In this document: positions 21,975 to 30,912 of the stretch, in pieces | Numbering within the stretch: position 1 is the stretch's first letter | How the letters are laid out: the number at the start of each line of letters is the position of its first letter | Source of the DNA: Phycisphaeraceae bacterium | GTDB taxonomy: Bacteria; Planctomycetota; Phycisphaerae; Phycisphaerales; Zrk34 | Assembly: GCA_028284925.1 (NCBI GenBank) | Contig: JANQQT010000137.1 | Coordinates: forward strand, 1-45,284 | Length of the DNA: 45,284 bases | Reading direction: 5' to 3' | Made by a program: the position numbers and the translations under genes | The notes under the pieces: model-generated | What the model saw: the letters and a program-made list of their open reading frames with translations, nothing else | What the model was told of the DNA's origin: nothing | The model's database searches: none

Positions 21975-23573
21975 ATGACGAAGCTAGCGGTTTCCATAGT
22001 CGTGCGATCGTTGGAAGATGCTCTTACACTGTCGGAGAGCGCCAAAGCGCGTGGCGCAGATCTTGTGGAGTTTCGTATCGATGAGTGGGCATTTAAGGGT
22101 GACGAGTTAGAACGATTGATCCTGGACTGTCCGCTGGCGTCGATTGTGACATGCCGCCCGGAATTTGAGGGCGGTGTATTTCCGGAAGATGAGGAAGCCA
22201 GGCGTAAGGTGTTTGAAAAGATCGGGGAGGCACGACCGACCTATATTGACGCGGAACTGGCAGCGTACCTGCGAGCGGATGAATTCAAGCAGACCATCAA
22301 GCAAATCGTGGATCATCCGGGGCAGGTGGGGAACGTGGGTACGGGGTTGATCCTGTCATCGCACGATTTCGAGACTCGGCCGCCCGACCTGTTGCAGCGG
22401 CTGGAGGCCATGACGGCTACGCCTGCCTGTCGTGTGATTAAGATGGCGTGGCGTGCGCGTAGCTTGCGAGACAATCTTGAAGCATTTGAGTTAATCGCTG
22501 CATCGCACAAACCGACCATTGCAATCTGCATGGGGGAGTTTGGGTTTCCATCGCGCGTGCTTGCGCGAAAGTTCGGAGCATTGCTGACGTTCTGTGGAAT
22601 GGATGATTCTTCGATCGTGGCGCCTGGACAAGTCGGGTTGGACACGATGTTTCATCGCTATCGCTGGAAGGCGATTGATGGCGCGACGAAAGTCTATGGG
22701 GTAATCGGCTGGCCGGTGGAGCATTCGCTTAGCCCTCATATTCACAATGCCGGCTTTGACGCGACCGCATACAACGGGGTATACCTGCCCATGCCGATTC
22801 CGCCGGAGTATGAACACTTCAAGGCGACGGTTGGGGCGTGGCTTGACTTTGACGGATTGGATTTCAAGGGCGCATCGGTAACGATTCCGCATAAGGAAAA
22901 TCTGATTCGGTTTGTAAAGGAAGAGGGTGGTGAGGTTGAAGAGCTTGCGGAGCGGATCGGTGCCGCGAATACGTTGACCGTGCGGGAGGATGGGAGTCTT
23001 TATGCATCGAATACGGATTACGCGGCAGCGTTGTACGCAGGGTGCAATGCAATGGAGATATCACCCCAGAAACTGAAGAAACGATCAGTGGGCGTGATTG
23101 GGGCGGGCGGGGCGGCGAAGGCCGTGGTGGCCGGCTTCTCGCACAGTGGGTGTGAACTTGTGATTTATAACCGGACGAAGAAACGAGCGGAGGAGTTGGC
23201 CGATACGTTTGCTGACGCGGCAGGAGCATTAAGTGTTGGGTCGCTGGATGATTTGGCGTGTTCGTCCCACAATATTTACGTGAATTGCACGCCTCTGGGG
23301 ATGTGGCCGAACGTCAATGAGACGCCGATGGAGGTTTGGCCGAAGAGTGTTGGGAAAAAAACATTGGCGTTCGATACGGTTTACAATCCCGGTGAGACGC
23401 GATGGTTGAGGGAGGCCAGAAAGCGAGGATGCCTCACGGTGAGTGGTGTTGAGATGTTCGTGTTGCAGGCAGCGGCGCAGTTTGAGTTGTGGACGGGAGA
23501 AGGAGCACCGGCGGATATCTTCCATTCGATCGTGGACATGGAATTGGAAAAGAGACGAGAAGCAGAAGGGTAA
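21975..23573 (+). CDS. aroDE: Bifunctional 3-dehydroquinate dehydratase (type I)/shikimate dehydrogenase
   Basis: The 532-aa fusion carries steps three and four of the shikimate pathway. Residues 1-225 are a type I (Schiff-base) dehydroquinase with His130 in SSHDFE and Lys156 in VIKMAW. Residues 235-532 are shikimate dehydrogenase: EHSLSPHIHNAGF (substrate serines), VTIPHKE with catalytic Lys307, ANTLTV, NTDYAAA, the NADP-binding GAGGAAKAV, NRTKKRAEEL, NCTPLGMWPN and DTVYNPGETRWL. Product of the first domain is substrate of the second. The ATG at 21975 gives the natural N-terminus (MTKLAVSIVV); a TTG 24 nt upstream is less likely. It is divergent from the sulfatase operon. Such fusions occur in plants and some bacteria, including planctomycetes and chlamydiae. 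Confidence 0.95.
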   Translation: MTKLAVSIVVRSLEDALTLSESAKARGADLVEFRIDEWAFKGDELERLILDCPLASIVTCRPEFEGGVFPEDEEARRKVFEKIGEARPTYIDAELAAYLRADEFKQTIKQIVDHPGQVGNVGTGLILSSHDFETRPPDLLQRLEAMTATPACRVIKMAWRARSLRDNLEAFELIAASHKPTIAICMGEFGFPSRVLARKFGALLTFCGMDDSSIVAPGQVGLDTMFHRYRWKAIDGATKVYGVIGWPVEHSLSPHIHNAGFDATAYNGVYLPMPIPPEYEHFKATVGAWLDFDGLDFKGASVTIPHKENLIRFVKEEGGEVEELAERIGAANTLTVREDGSLYASNTDYAAALYAGCNAMEISPQKLKKRSVGVIGAGGAAKAVVAGFSHSGCELVIYNRTKKRAEELADTFADAAGALSVGSLDDLACSSHNIYVNCTPLGMWPNVNETPMEVWPKSVGKKTLAFDTVYNPGETRWLREARKRGCLTVSGVEMFVLQAAAQFELWTGEGAPADIFHSIVDMELEKRREAEG

Positions 23574-23713
23574 CATTCTCCGTATCCAACTAAGCTGTTA
23601 TATCGCCCCATACTTTCCCTGTGTTCTCGCCTGTCCCCCCTACCGCTTATGGCACGTTCGGTTTTCTTACAAATTGGACTGATCGGGTGAGATGATTTTT
23701 TTTTCACGTGCAG

Positions 23714-23719
23714 TATGAT
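23714..23719 (+). promoter_or_regulatory. -10 box for a possibly leaderless transcript
   Basis: TATGAT ends exactly 6 nt before the ATG at 23726. No Shine-Dalgarno sequence and no good -35 are visible; the sequence upstream is a T-run. Confidence 0.42.
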
Positions 23720-23725
23720 GCCGTC

Positions 23726-26092
23726 ATGCGAGGCAAGCGGTTTATCGTCTGGTTGTTGGTGGGCTGGTTGCTGGTGGTGTCGGCAGCGTGTTCGAAAGAG
23801 GGTGAAAGGCCGGAGAAGACCAAAGAAGATCAGTCTGAACCGAAAAAACCTGCCAAGGATGAGACGAAGGGAAGTAAGAAGAAGGTTTACGAATTTTCCG
23901 CAGTGGATGGGCTTGTAACCGATTCGATTGGGAGAGGAGATATTCCGGGAGCTGTTGTGTTGATCGGTCAGGGGGATGAGGTTCTGTATCGGAAGGCCTA
24001 TGGAGATCGAGCGGTGGAGCCGCGGCGACAAAGGATGGAGATGGATACGGTCTTTGATCTCGCATCATTGACAAAGCCGATCGCGACAGGAACGGCAATT
24101 GCGAAGCTGGCGGAGATGGGAAGTCTGAAGATAGGAGACCGGGTCAGCAAGTACCTGCCGGAGTTTGCGGCAAACGGAAAGGCAAACGTGACGATTGAGC
24201 AGTTGTTGTTGCACGTGGGGGGTATGGCGCCGGCCAATTCAATGCGAGATTATGCGAACGGCCCTGAGGCCGCAGTAAAGAAGATCCTGACCGACCCGCC
24301 GCGTCATATTCCGGGAGAGCGATTTGCTTACAGTGACCTGGGATACATTACACTGGGGAAAATCGTGGAAAAGGTTTCGGGAATGGGGCTGGATGCATTC
24401 GTTGAGGAGTATGTGTTTGATCCGTTGGGGATGGTGAATACGGTTTATCTTCCTCCAACGGAGTTGCGAAAGCGATGTGCATTGACGGAGAAGCGGGAGG
24501 GTCGATGGATGCAGGGTGAGGTACATGATCCTCGTGCGTATGCATTGGGGGGTGTGGCGGGTCACGCAGGTCTGTTTTCAACAGCGGATGACCTGAGCAG
24601 GTACGCTCAGATGATTTTGAACCGTGGGACGTTGGGAGAGCGTCGCGTGTTGCTGGCCGAAACGGTCAACGAAATGATCCAGCGAAGAGAGATCGGCAAT
24701 GCGGGCGGTCGGGCGTACGGGTTTGACGTGGATTCGCCCTATTCGTCTTCGCGTGGATTACGATTTGCACGACGAACGACGATTACCCATACGGGGTATA
24801 CCGGGACGATGATGACCATCGATCCCGTGAACAAGGTGTATGTCATCTTTCTGACCAATCGCGTACATCCGAAGGATGTGCGGGGGATTACGGGCTTGCG
24901 ACGTGCTCTGGCAACCGTCGCCGCTGAAATAGTACTGAGCAAAAAGGATGGAGTTTTGACCGGAATCGATATGCTGCGTCGAACGAACTTTCGAGAGCTT
25001 CAGGAAAGTAAGGTCGGGTTGATTACCAATCATACGGGTCTAAGTCGGGAGGGGGGCCGGACGATCGACGTGTTGCGCAGCGCAAGGGGTGTTAAGCTCG
25101 TGAGGCTATTCAGCCCGGAGCATGGATTGCACGGCAAGGTGGATGAGAAGGTGGGACATGCGGTGGATCGAGTGAGTCGTCTGAAGGTGTTTAGCCTGTA
25201 TGGGGACAACAGGAGGCCGTCGGATGAATCGTTAAAGGGAATCGACACGCTGGTGTTTGATATTCAGGACGTCGGCACACGTTTTTATACGTACGTGACG
25301 ACACTGGCGTATGCGATGGAGGAGGCAGCTAAACGAAAGATCAAAATGGTGGTGCTGGATCGACCGAATCCCATTCGAGGGTTGAAGTCACAAGGCCCGG
25401 TTCTGGATGAAGGGATGGAAAGTTTCATCGGGTATAAACCCATTCCTCTCGTGCATGGGATGACAATAGGGGAGTTGGCGAAGATGTATAACGAGCATTT
25501 TGGGATTGGGTGTGATCTTCAGGTGGTGAAGATGGCGGGGTGGAAGCGGGGAATGTGGTGGGATGAAACGGGACTGACTTGGGTGAACCCATCTCCCAAT
25601 ATGAGAAATGTGAATCAGGCGGTGTTGTACCCGGCTATCGGATTGATGGAGGCGACGAATCTGTCCGTCGGAAGAGGAACGGATCAGCCTTTTGAGTTAT
25701 TCGGTGCGCCTTGGATAGATGTGCGGCGAGGGGAGCACCGGGAGTTGGCCGAGACACTTGCCGGGTTAAAACTTCCGGGGGTGAGTTTTGTGCCGATTGC
25801 GTTTACGCCGAATGCATCGAAATTTGTGGGCGAAAGATGTGGGGGTGTGTTTGTGGTGATTACGGATCGGGATGCGATGGAGCCGGCGAAGATGGGAGTG
25901 AGAATTGCGGGGGCGTTGTGGAGGCTGTTTGGCGATAGGTTTGAGATGAAGAAGATGCAGCGGATGCTGAGTGATGAGAAGGTGATGTGGGCACTCCTGA
26001 ATGGGAAGGTTGAAAAGGATGTGGGGGAAATGTGGAAGGAAGAACTGAAAGCGTTTGAGAAGATTCGGGGAAAGTATCTGCTGTATGATTAA
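23726..26092 (+). CDS. Lipoprotein: serine beta-lactamase-like domain fused to NamZ/DUF1343
   Basis: The 788-aa product has a lipoprotein signal with Cys22 in VSAAC and a Lys/Glu-rich linker. Residues about 55-405 form a class C beta-lactamase-like serine hydrolase: Ser114 and Lys117 in SLTK, YSD at 202-204 as the YxN equivalent, and HTGYTG near 355. Residues about 411-788 form the DUF1343/NamZ domain (family GH171, exo-beta-N-acetylmuramidase): LITNHTGLSREGGRTIDVLR, LFSPEHGLHGK, FDIQDVGTRFYTYV, VVLDRPNPI and NLSVGRGTDQPFE. Together they suggest a cell-wall recycling enzyme with peptide- or ester-cutting and MurNAc-releasing activities. The ATG at 23726 is chosen over a GTG 18 nt upstream because it starts the signal peptide cleanly. 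Confidence 0.93.
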   Translation: MRGKRFIVWLLVGWLLVVSAACSKEGERPEKTKEDQSEPKKPAKDETKGSKKKVYEFSAVDGLVTDSIGRGDIPGAVVLIGQGDEVLYRKAYGDRAVEPRRQRMEMDTVFDLASLTKPIATGTAIAKLAEMGSLKIGDRVSKYLPEFAANGKANVTIEQLLLHVGGMAPANSMRDYANGPEAAVKKILTDPPRHIPGERFAYSDLGYITLGKIVEKVSGMGLDAFVEEYVFDPLGMVNTVYLPPTELRKRCALTEKREGRWMQGEVHDPRAYALGGVAGHAGLFSTADDLSRYAQMILNRGTLGERRVLLAETVNEMIQRREIGNAGGRAYGFDVDSPYSSSRGLRFARRTTITHTGYTGTMMTIDPVNKVYVIFLTNRVHPKDVRGITGLRRALATVAAEIVLSKKDGVLTGIDMLRRTNFRELQESKVGLITNHTGLSREGGRTIDVLRSARGVKLVRLFSPEHGLHGKVDEKVGHAVDRVSRLKVFSLYGDNRRPSDESLKGIDTLVFDIQDVGTRFYTYVTTLAYAMEEAAKRKIKMVVLDRPNPIRGLKSQGPVLDEGMESFIGYKPIPLVHGMTIGELAKMYNEHFGIGCDLQVVKMAGWKRGMWWDETGLTWVNPSPNMRNVNQAVLYPAIGLMEATNLSVGRGTDQPFELFGAPWIDVRRGEHRELAETLAGLKLPGVSFVPIAFTPNASKFVGERCGGVFVVITDRDAMEPAKMGVRIAGALWRLFGDRFEMKKMQRMLSDEKVMWALLNGKVEKDVGEMWKEELKAFEKIRGKYLLYD

Positions 26093-26161
26093 GGAGTGGG
26101 GTTGGGGGTATCCGGAGGTTGTTGAGAGCTATTCAGGTTATCGCGCGTTGGGAAGTGGATT

Positions 26162-26470
26162 GTGAAGCAGAGAAAACATGGGCCGTGTGAGTTATGTGAG
26201 CGGGAGAGGGCGCTAACGTTTCATCATTTGATCCCAAAACGGGTTCATTCAAACAAGTGGTTCAAGAAACGGTTTGATCGCATGCAGATGGCGAGCGGGA
26301 TTGAGGTGTGTCGGGATTGTCATGGGGCCGTGCATAAGTTTGCGACGCATAAGGAGTTGGGGCGGGATTTGAATACGAGGGAGAAGCTACTGGAGCACCC
26401 GGAAATCGGGAAATTTGTGGCATGGATCGGGCGGCGGGATATCGGGCGGGTGAAGACGCGAAAGAATTAA
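26162..26470 (+). CDS. Small HNH endonuclease-like protein
   Basis: The 102-aa protein has the zinc and metal pattern of an HNH nuclease: CELC (Cys9, Cys12), HH at 21-22 with HHLIPKR, Asn31, and CRDCH (Cys50, Cys53, His54) followed by His58. The start is GTG; no ATG lies early in the frame. It follows the NamZ fusion gene by 69 nt and ends 22 nt from the convergent esterase-sulfatase gene. Free-standing HNH proteins of this size in bacterial chromosomes usually have unknown roles (DNA repair, restriction or none). No mobile-element ends are seen around it. Confidence 0.82.
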   Translation: MKQRKHGPCELCERERALTFHHLIPKRVHSNKWFKKRFDRMQMASGIEVCRDCHGAVHKFATHKELGRDLNTREKLLEHPEIGKFVAWIGRRDIGRVKTRKN

Positions 26471-26492
26471 TCGGGTCAGCGCTCTTCCACCC

Positions 26493-28577
26493 TCATTTCT
26501 TCTTGTAGTCTTTTCCATTGAGGCTTTGGACGACGGACTTCATCCATGCGTTGAGTTCTGTTTTCATATGTTCGAATCGCTTGGCATGTTTGGAGTCTTT
26601 GGACAGGTCGGTTTTTTCCATCGGATCATCGGTCAGGTTGTATAGTTCGTACTGTTTGCCGTTGATGCGATGGAGTTTCCAGGGGTAGTCATTCCATGCG
26701 GCGTGGCCGGTCGCGGTGTCTTCGGGGAATTGAGGGAATTCATCGACATCTTTGCGGATTCGATGTTGATCGTGGGGCAAGGGAGCACCAGCTTGCTGCT
26801 TTAGCATGATAGCTTTCAGGATGCGGTCGCTCCTGGTTGACTGCCCGCCCTGGATCTTGTGCCAGAACCCCATGGGTTTGGTGCGCTTTTTCGCCTTCCC
26901 CGCAATGATATTGGTGGCATCGATACCGTCGATCGGGTGGGAGGTATCGGGTCTGAGATTGATCATAGACATGAGGGTGGGGTACATGTCGCATGTGGTG
27001 ACGGGTACGGTCGTTCGGCCCTTGAGTTTGCGGGAAGGCCATTCGATGATGGCGGGAACGCGGAGACCTCCTTCGTAGATGCTTCCCTTCTTGGCGCGGC
27101 CTCCAGAGGTGGCGTGGTTAAGTCCGCCGTTGTCGCTGCAGTACCAGAGGATGGTGTTATCCGCGATCTGCATGCGTCGCAGCTCCGCGCGAAGGCGGCC
27201 CAATTGCTGATCAAGGAGAGTAATTTCGCGATAATAACCAGCCATCTTTTGGTCATCGTAAAGACTGGGACCATCCGGTATCTCCGTATGCGGGCCGTGC
27301 GGTGAAGGAAACCAAATAACGGTGAACATCGGTCGGGTTCTGTTCTTATGTTTCCTGAGGAATGCGATCGCTTCATCCATCAGGATGACGGACCCTTTGC
27401 CCTTATGTTGTTCGACTTTTCCATTCCGGCTGAGATAAGGGTTGTTGTCAAAAAAATTGACGCCGATCACCCATTCGTCGAATCCCATGCCGCTGGGGTT
27501 GCATGGAGAGTTAGGCTGGCCCGATCCCAGGTGCACCTTGCCGAAGATGCCGGTGACGTAACCCGCCGCTCTGAGTGATTCGGCGATGGTTCGTTCATGG
27601 GGTCGCATGTAGCGACCGTGGTTGGTGACTTTGGTTCGGATGGGGCTTCGTCCGGTCAGTACACTGGCGCGGGTGGGCGAGCAGACGGGGGCGCCGGCGT
27701 AGAAACGATCGAAAACAAATCCCGCTCTGGCCATGCCATCGAGGCCAGGCGTTTTGACGAAAGGGTGGCCGTTATAGCCCGTATCCCCCCAGCCGTGGTC
27801 GTCAGCCATGACGAGGATGATGTTGGGTTTTTGTCTTGACGCCCCTTTGATCAATCTGATCGATGCCTGGGCAAAACGTTGACCTAATGTCCTGTAACCC
27901 TGGACGGAGTAATGCAAATCGTTCTTGATTGGCCGGCCTGCGCGGTTCCTGCCATCGTTCAGATCATCCGTATCCACCCACGCGCCCCTTGGCGATGATT
28001 CTGCGAGTTGAACCTGAGCCTTCCGCACCATGGTCCAATGGGGATACCTTTTATTAGGCAGGTCGAAATCACTGAGCCGACCAATGACGAAGTTGATCTC
28101 CTTCCGTGACAGGTCTTTGACGAGCTGGTGGATAAGCCCATTGAAACTTTCAGCGTATACAGGGCCCCACTTCATGCGTGCATCCCGTTCTCCCTGCATC
28201 CAGATGAAGGTTACGGTCGCAACTTTTTTCCCTTTGATCGCCGCCTTAACTTTCTTGAGCAGCCGATCATAAAGATCCCCTCTCGCCTTGGGCGTCTCTA
28301 CGCCCTTCATTTTCCAGTCCTTGTACCAGCGTCGAATGGGCTGGCCGGAACTGGCATCCTTGACGACGATGACATTCTTTTCGCCGAACGCACGTGCGAC
28401 GGTCGGTGTGAATGTATGGGCTGGATTGAGACCCGCCATGTTGGACTGGCCTGACAGGATAAACAGATGCAATGGCTTTTGACCATGCTCTGCTTGGGCG
28501 ATGGCCACATCAGAAACGGCAATTGCGAATGAAAGGAATAGCAAACGCAACATCAAATCGATTCTTATTCTGTTCAT
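26493..28577 (-). CDS. Fused SGNH carbohydrate esterase and sulfatase
   Basis: The 694-aa secreted protein (signal peptide up to about residue 28) joins two hydrolases. Residues 34-245 are a SASA/sialate O-acetylesterase-like SGNH domain: LSGQSNMAG with nucleophile Ser45, TFIWMQGERDA, and the Asp220/His222 pair in NDLHYS. Residues 248-690 are a type I sulfatase: NIILVMADDHGWGDTGYNGH, Cys299 in a canonical CSPTR, GKVHLGSG, PHTEIP, CSDNGGLNH and a C-terminal YELYNLTDDPMEKTDL. The enzyme could remove both acetyl and sulfate groups from one glycan, as in acetylated, sulfated algal polysaccharides. It is monocistronic. An AAAGGC lies before the start. Confidence 0.94.
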   Translation of the reverse strand: MNRIRIDLMLRLLFLSFAIAVSDVAIAQAEHGQKPLHLFILSGQSNMAGLNPAHTFTPTVARAFGEKNVIVVKDASSGQPIRRWYKDWKMKGVETPKARGDLYDRLLKKVKAAIKGKKVATVTFIWMQGERDARMKWGPVYAESFNGLIHQLVKDLSRKEINFVIGRLSDFDLPNKRYPHWTMVRKAQVQLAESSPRGAWVDTDDLNDGRNRAGRPIKNDLHYSVQGYRTLGQRFAQASIRLIKGASRQKPNIILVMADDHGWGDTGYNGHPFVKTPGLDGMARAGFVFDRFYAGAPVCSPTRASVLTGRSPIRTKVTNHGRYMRPHERTIAESLRAAGYVTGIFGKVHLGSGQPNSPCNPSGMGFDEWVIGVNFFDNNPYLSRNGKVEQHKGKGSVILMDEAIAFLRKHKNRTRPMFTVIWFPSPHGPHTEIPDGPSLYDDQKMAGYYREITLLDQQLGRLRAELRRMQIADNTILWYCSDNGGLNHATSGGRAKKGSIYEGGLRVPAIIEWPSRKLKGRTTVPVTTCDMYPTLMSMINLRPDTSHPIDGIDATNIIAGKAKKRTKPMGFWHKIQGGQSTRSDRILKAIMLKQQAGAPLPHDQHRIRKDVDEFPQFPEDTATGHAAWNDYPWKLHRINGKQYELYNLTDDPMEKTDLSKDSKHAKRFEHMKTELNAWMKSVVQSLNGKDYKKK

Positions 28578-28859
28578 GATGGTTCAATGCCTTTCTGGCC
28601 TGGTTTTGAGCGACGGTGAGTTACGAGGCGGGACAGTACACCAATTCAAATCCGCTGCACCATGGCGACTGGAGATGCATTTATCTTCAAGTGTCTCCCG
28701 CAAGTCGGTCATGCTGAAGAGTCATTCTAACAACCATTGATTAACACAGATCGTTTATTCCCTATGGAAGCTCTGTTCCGGAGAAGCTCGAACGAACGAT
28801 CCTGCTTCTTATTTTCCCGCCCTATCCATGAGCTTTTTCGACCAATTCCCTCCGCACAT
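28578..28859. other. Intergenic region before the esterase-sulfatase gene
   Basis: No gene is supported in these 282 bases (343 with the adjoining terminator and spacer up to 28920). It should hold the promoter of the esterase-sulfatase gene, but no clear -35/-10 pair was found on the minus strand. Confidence 0.5.
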
Positions 28860-28894
28860 AAAAGACGCCTGCGGGGTTATTCGCAGGCGTCTTT
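28860..28894 (-). terminator. Terminator of the ribosomal protein cluster
   Basis: A perfect 13-bp stem (28861-28873 with 28882-28894, loop of 8 nt) ends in TTTTAT on the minus strand. It lies 26 bases after the rplQ stop codon and closes the long ribosomal cluster. Confidence 0.92.
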
Positions 28895-28920
28895 GAGTTG
28901 GTATCTTGGATGGAAGAAGA

Positions 28921-29658
28921 TCAGTCCTTCGACTCTTCCTTGGGAGCGTCGCCCGAGTCGTCGGAAACTTCTTCCGCGGGAGCTTCGGCGGTTTCCGCCG
29001 CTTCGGTCGCGGGAGCTTCGGCTTCAGGAGCTGGAGCCTCGACAGATTCCGTCACCTCTTCGGTAGCGGAGGCCTCTTCCTCGGCCGGAGCCTTCGATTC
29101 TTCCTCATCGGCGCCCTTGCCTTTGCGGACTTTGGCGGCAAAGGCCGTGCGATTATCCTGAATCTGACGCCGACGCGATTTGGATCGGTGGTTGTGTTTT
29201 TCATCATCGCTGACCAGTTGCAGGACGACGAGATCTGCGCCATCGCCGATGCGGTGCTTGGCCAGCTTGACGATGCGGGTGTAACCACCGGGTCGATCGG
29301 CATATCGGGGAGCGATTTCCTCGATCAGTTTGGTCACGACGCGCGGGCCGTCCACCAGTTTTTCCTTATGCATGTTGACGCGATAGCCATCTTCCCTGGT
29401 AGGCGGATCATCCCAGTCGATTTCGAAGTCGACCAGAATCGGGTTCCCGATTCGTTGGATGATACGTCGTCGCGAGGCTAAATCGCCTTTGCGTGCGAGG
29501 GAGACCAGTTTCTCGACAAAGGGCTGGACAGCCTTGGCCTTGGGGCCGGTCGTCGTGATCTGGCCGTGCGTGAACAGACTGATCGCCATGTTTCTGAACA
29601 TCGCCTTGCGATGCTCGGAGTCGCGTCCTAACTTATAGCCGGCTACACCGTGTCTCAT
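28921..29658 (-). CDS. rplQ: Ribosomal protein L17 with insertion and acidic tail
   Basis: Large-subunit protein near the exit tunnel. The N-terminus MRHGVAGYKLGRDSEHRKAM and the later APRYADRPGGYTRIVKL are typical L17. At 245 aa it is nearly twice the 127 aa of E. coli. Residues about 71-104 form an extra acidic insertion, and residues 183-245 form a low-complexity Glu/Ala/Pro tail (EEESKAPAEEEASATEEV and similar). The ATG at 29658 is chosen because the family N-terminus starts there and GAGGA lies upstream. It is the last gene of the cluster. Confidence 0.96.
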   Translation of the reverse strand: MRHGVAGYKLGRDSEHRKAMFRNMAISLFTHGQITTTGPKAKAVQPFVEKLVSLARKGDLASRRRIIQRIGNPILVDFEIDWDDPPTREDGYRVNMHKEKLVDGPRVVTKLIEEIAPRYADRPGGYTRIVKLAKHRIGDGADLVVLQLVSDDEKHNHRSKSRRRQIQDNRTAFAAKVRKGKGADEEESKAPAEEEASATEEVTESVEAPAPEAEAPATEAAETAEAPAEEVSDDSGDAPKEESKD

Positions 29659-29755
29659 GGCTATATCCTCGATTCGGCATGGGTCTGGCGCGTGCAGCAC
29701 CGTGTCATGCGTAATTCGTACGGGTTATCCGAAGCGCGAGATACCGCGATCGGTC

Positions 29756-30736
29756 TTACTCCACGACAGTCTGGCCAAGCCCGAGTCCGAGATCGCCAAG
29801 CTTTCGTTTGATTTCCAGAAGGCTCGTTCTTCCGAATGAACGAATCTTCAACAGTTCATTTTCATTCAACTGGCACAGGTCACCAACGGTATGAACACCC
29901 GCGGACTCCAGACAATTGCTGGCCCGAACGGAAAGGTCGAGTTCAGCAATGGAGATTTCCAAACGGCTGGCCTGTTCCGCTTCCGCCTCGGCCGCAGCCG
30001 AGGCTTCCTCGCTGACGGTTTCTTCGCCGAGTTCGAAATACTGGACGAAAGGATTGAGGTGCTTGCGAAGAATCTTCGCAGCCTCGACAAGCGCCATTTC
30101 AGGGGTTACCGCGCCATTGGTCCAGACCTCAAGTGTGAGCTTGTCATAGTTGGTGCGCTGGCCGACACGTGTATCTTCCACCTTATAGCGAACACGAAGC
30201 ACAGGCGAGAAAATAGCATCGACGTGGATGACGCCGACTTCCGGCTCCTGCTCGCGCTCCATAAGTTCTGAGGCGGGGACATAGCCGCGACCTTTTTCAA
30301 CCGTGAAATCAATATCAAAATCGATCTCCTCGGTGAGGGTCGCCATGAGAAGATCCTTGTTGAGGATCTCAATGGAGGTATCGGCTTCGATGAGTTCAGC
30401 AGTGACTTCACCGGGACCGGTGGCGCCAAGCTGCATGGTCTTGCTCTCATCACCTTCCAGTTGAACGACGAGATTCTTGATGTTGAGGATGACATCGGTG
30501 ATGTCCTCCTGGACGCCGGCCACAGATGTAAATTCGTGGGGTGCACCCGTGATTTTCACCTTCGTGACGGCTGCGCCTTCGATGGTGGAAAGCAGAATAC
30601 GACGCAGACTGTTGCCGATGGTCGTACCAAGGCCACGCTCAAAAGGCTCGATGACGAACTTACCATAAGTTCCGGAATTGTTTTCATCCGGTACAACAAG
30701 AGCGGGTAGCTCAAGACCTCTCCAACGTACACGCAT
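29756..30736 (-). CDS. rpoA: RNA polymerase alpha subunit
   Basis: The 326-aa subunit has the N-terminal assembly domain (FVIEPFERGLGTTIGNSLRR, LLSTIEGAAVTKVKI, LEVWTNGAVTPEMALVEAAK), an Ala/Glu-rich linker (about 235-255) and the C-terminal domain that binds UP elements and activators (LDLSVRASNCLESAGVHTVG, LLKIRSFGRTSLLEIKRKL). The length is normal. ATG 30736 has AGGAGA upstream and starts at the family N-terminus. The gene sits 176 nt after rpsK, and rpsD, which separates them in many bacteria, is missing. Confidence 0.98.
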   Translation of the reverse strand: MRVRWRGLELPALVVPDENNSGTYGKFVIEPFERGLGTTIGNSLRRILLSTIEGAAVTKVKITGAPHEFTSVAGVQEDITDVILNIKNLVVQLEGDESKTMQLGATGPGEVTAELIEADTSIEILNKDLLMATLTEEIDFDIDFTVEKGRGYVPASELMEREQEPEVGVIHVDAIFSPVLRVRYKVEDTRVGQRTNYDKLTLEVWTNGAVTPEMALVEAAKILRKHLNPFVQYFELGEETVSEEASAAAEAEAEQASRLEISIAELDLSVRASNCLESAGVHTVGDLCQLNENELLKIRSFGRTSLLEIKRKLGDLGLGLGQTVVE

Positions 30737-30862
30737 GGGTAGGGTCTCCTGGAAATTGCAGCAATGCCTGAAATCTGGCGACTCGGGCTTGCGGGTGAAC
30801 AACGATCTGCTGCGAATCGCTGCTCCCCAATCTTCCCCGAGCCAATGTTTTTGTCTGTTCGT

Positions 30863-30880
30863 ACGATCCATCGGGATCGT
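30863..30880 (-). other. Hairpin in the rpsK-rpoA spacer
   Basis: ACGATCC (30863-30869) and GGATCGT (30874-30880) form a perfect 7-bp stem with a 4-nt loop in the unusually long 176-nt spacer. No T-run follows, so it may be a processing or attenuation structure rather than a terminator. Confidence 0.35.
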
Positions 30881-30912
30881 GAGTATTTCTTGATTCAAAA
30901 CACCCGGCGAAA

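Noticed and set aside
26162..26470. The HNH protein as a homing endonuclease or mobile intron
   Set aside because: No intron-like split gene, inverted repeats or target duplication surround it; it is a free-standing gene between two intact neighbours.
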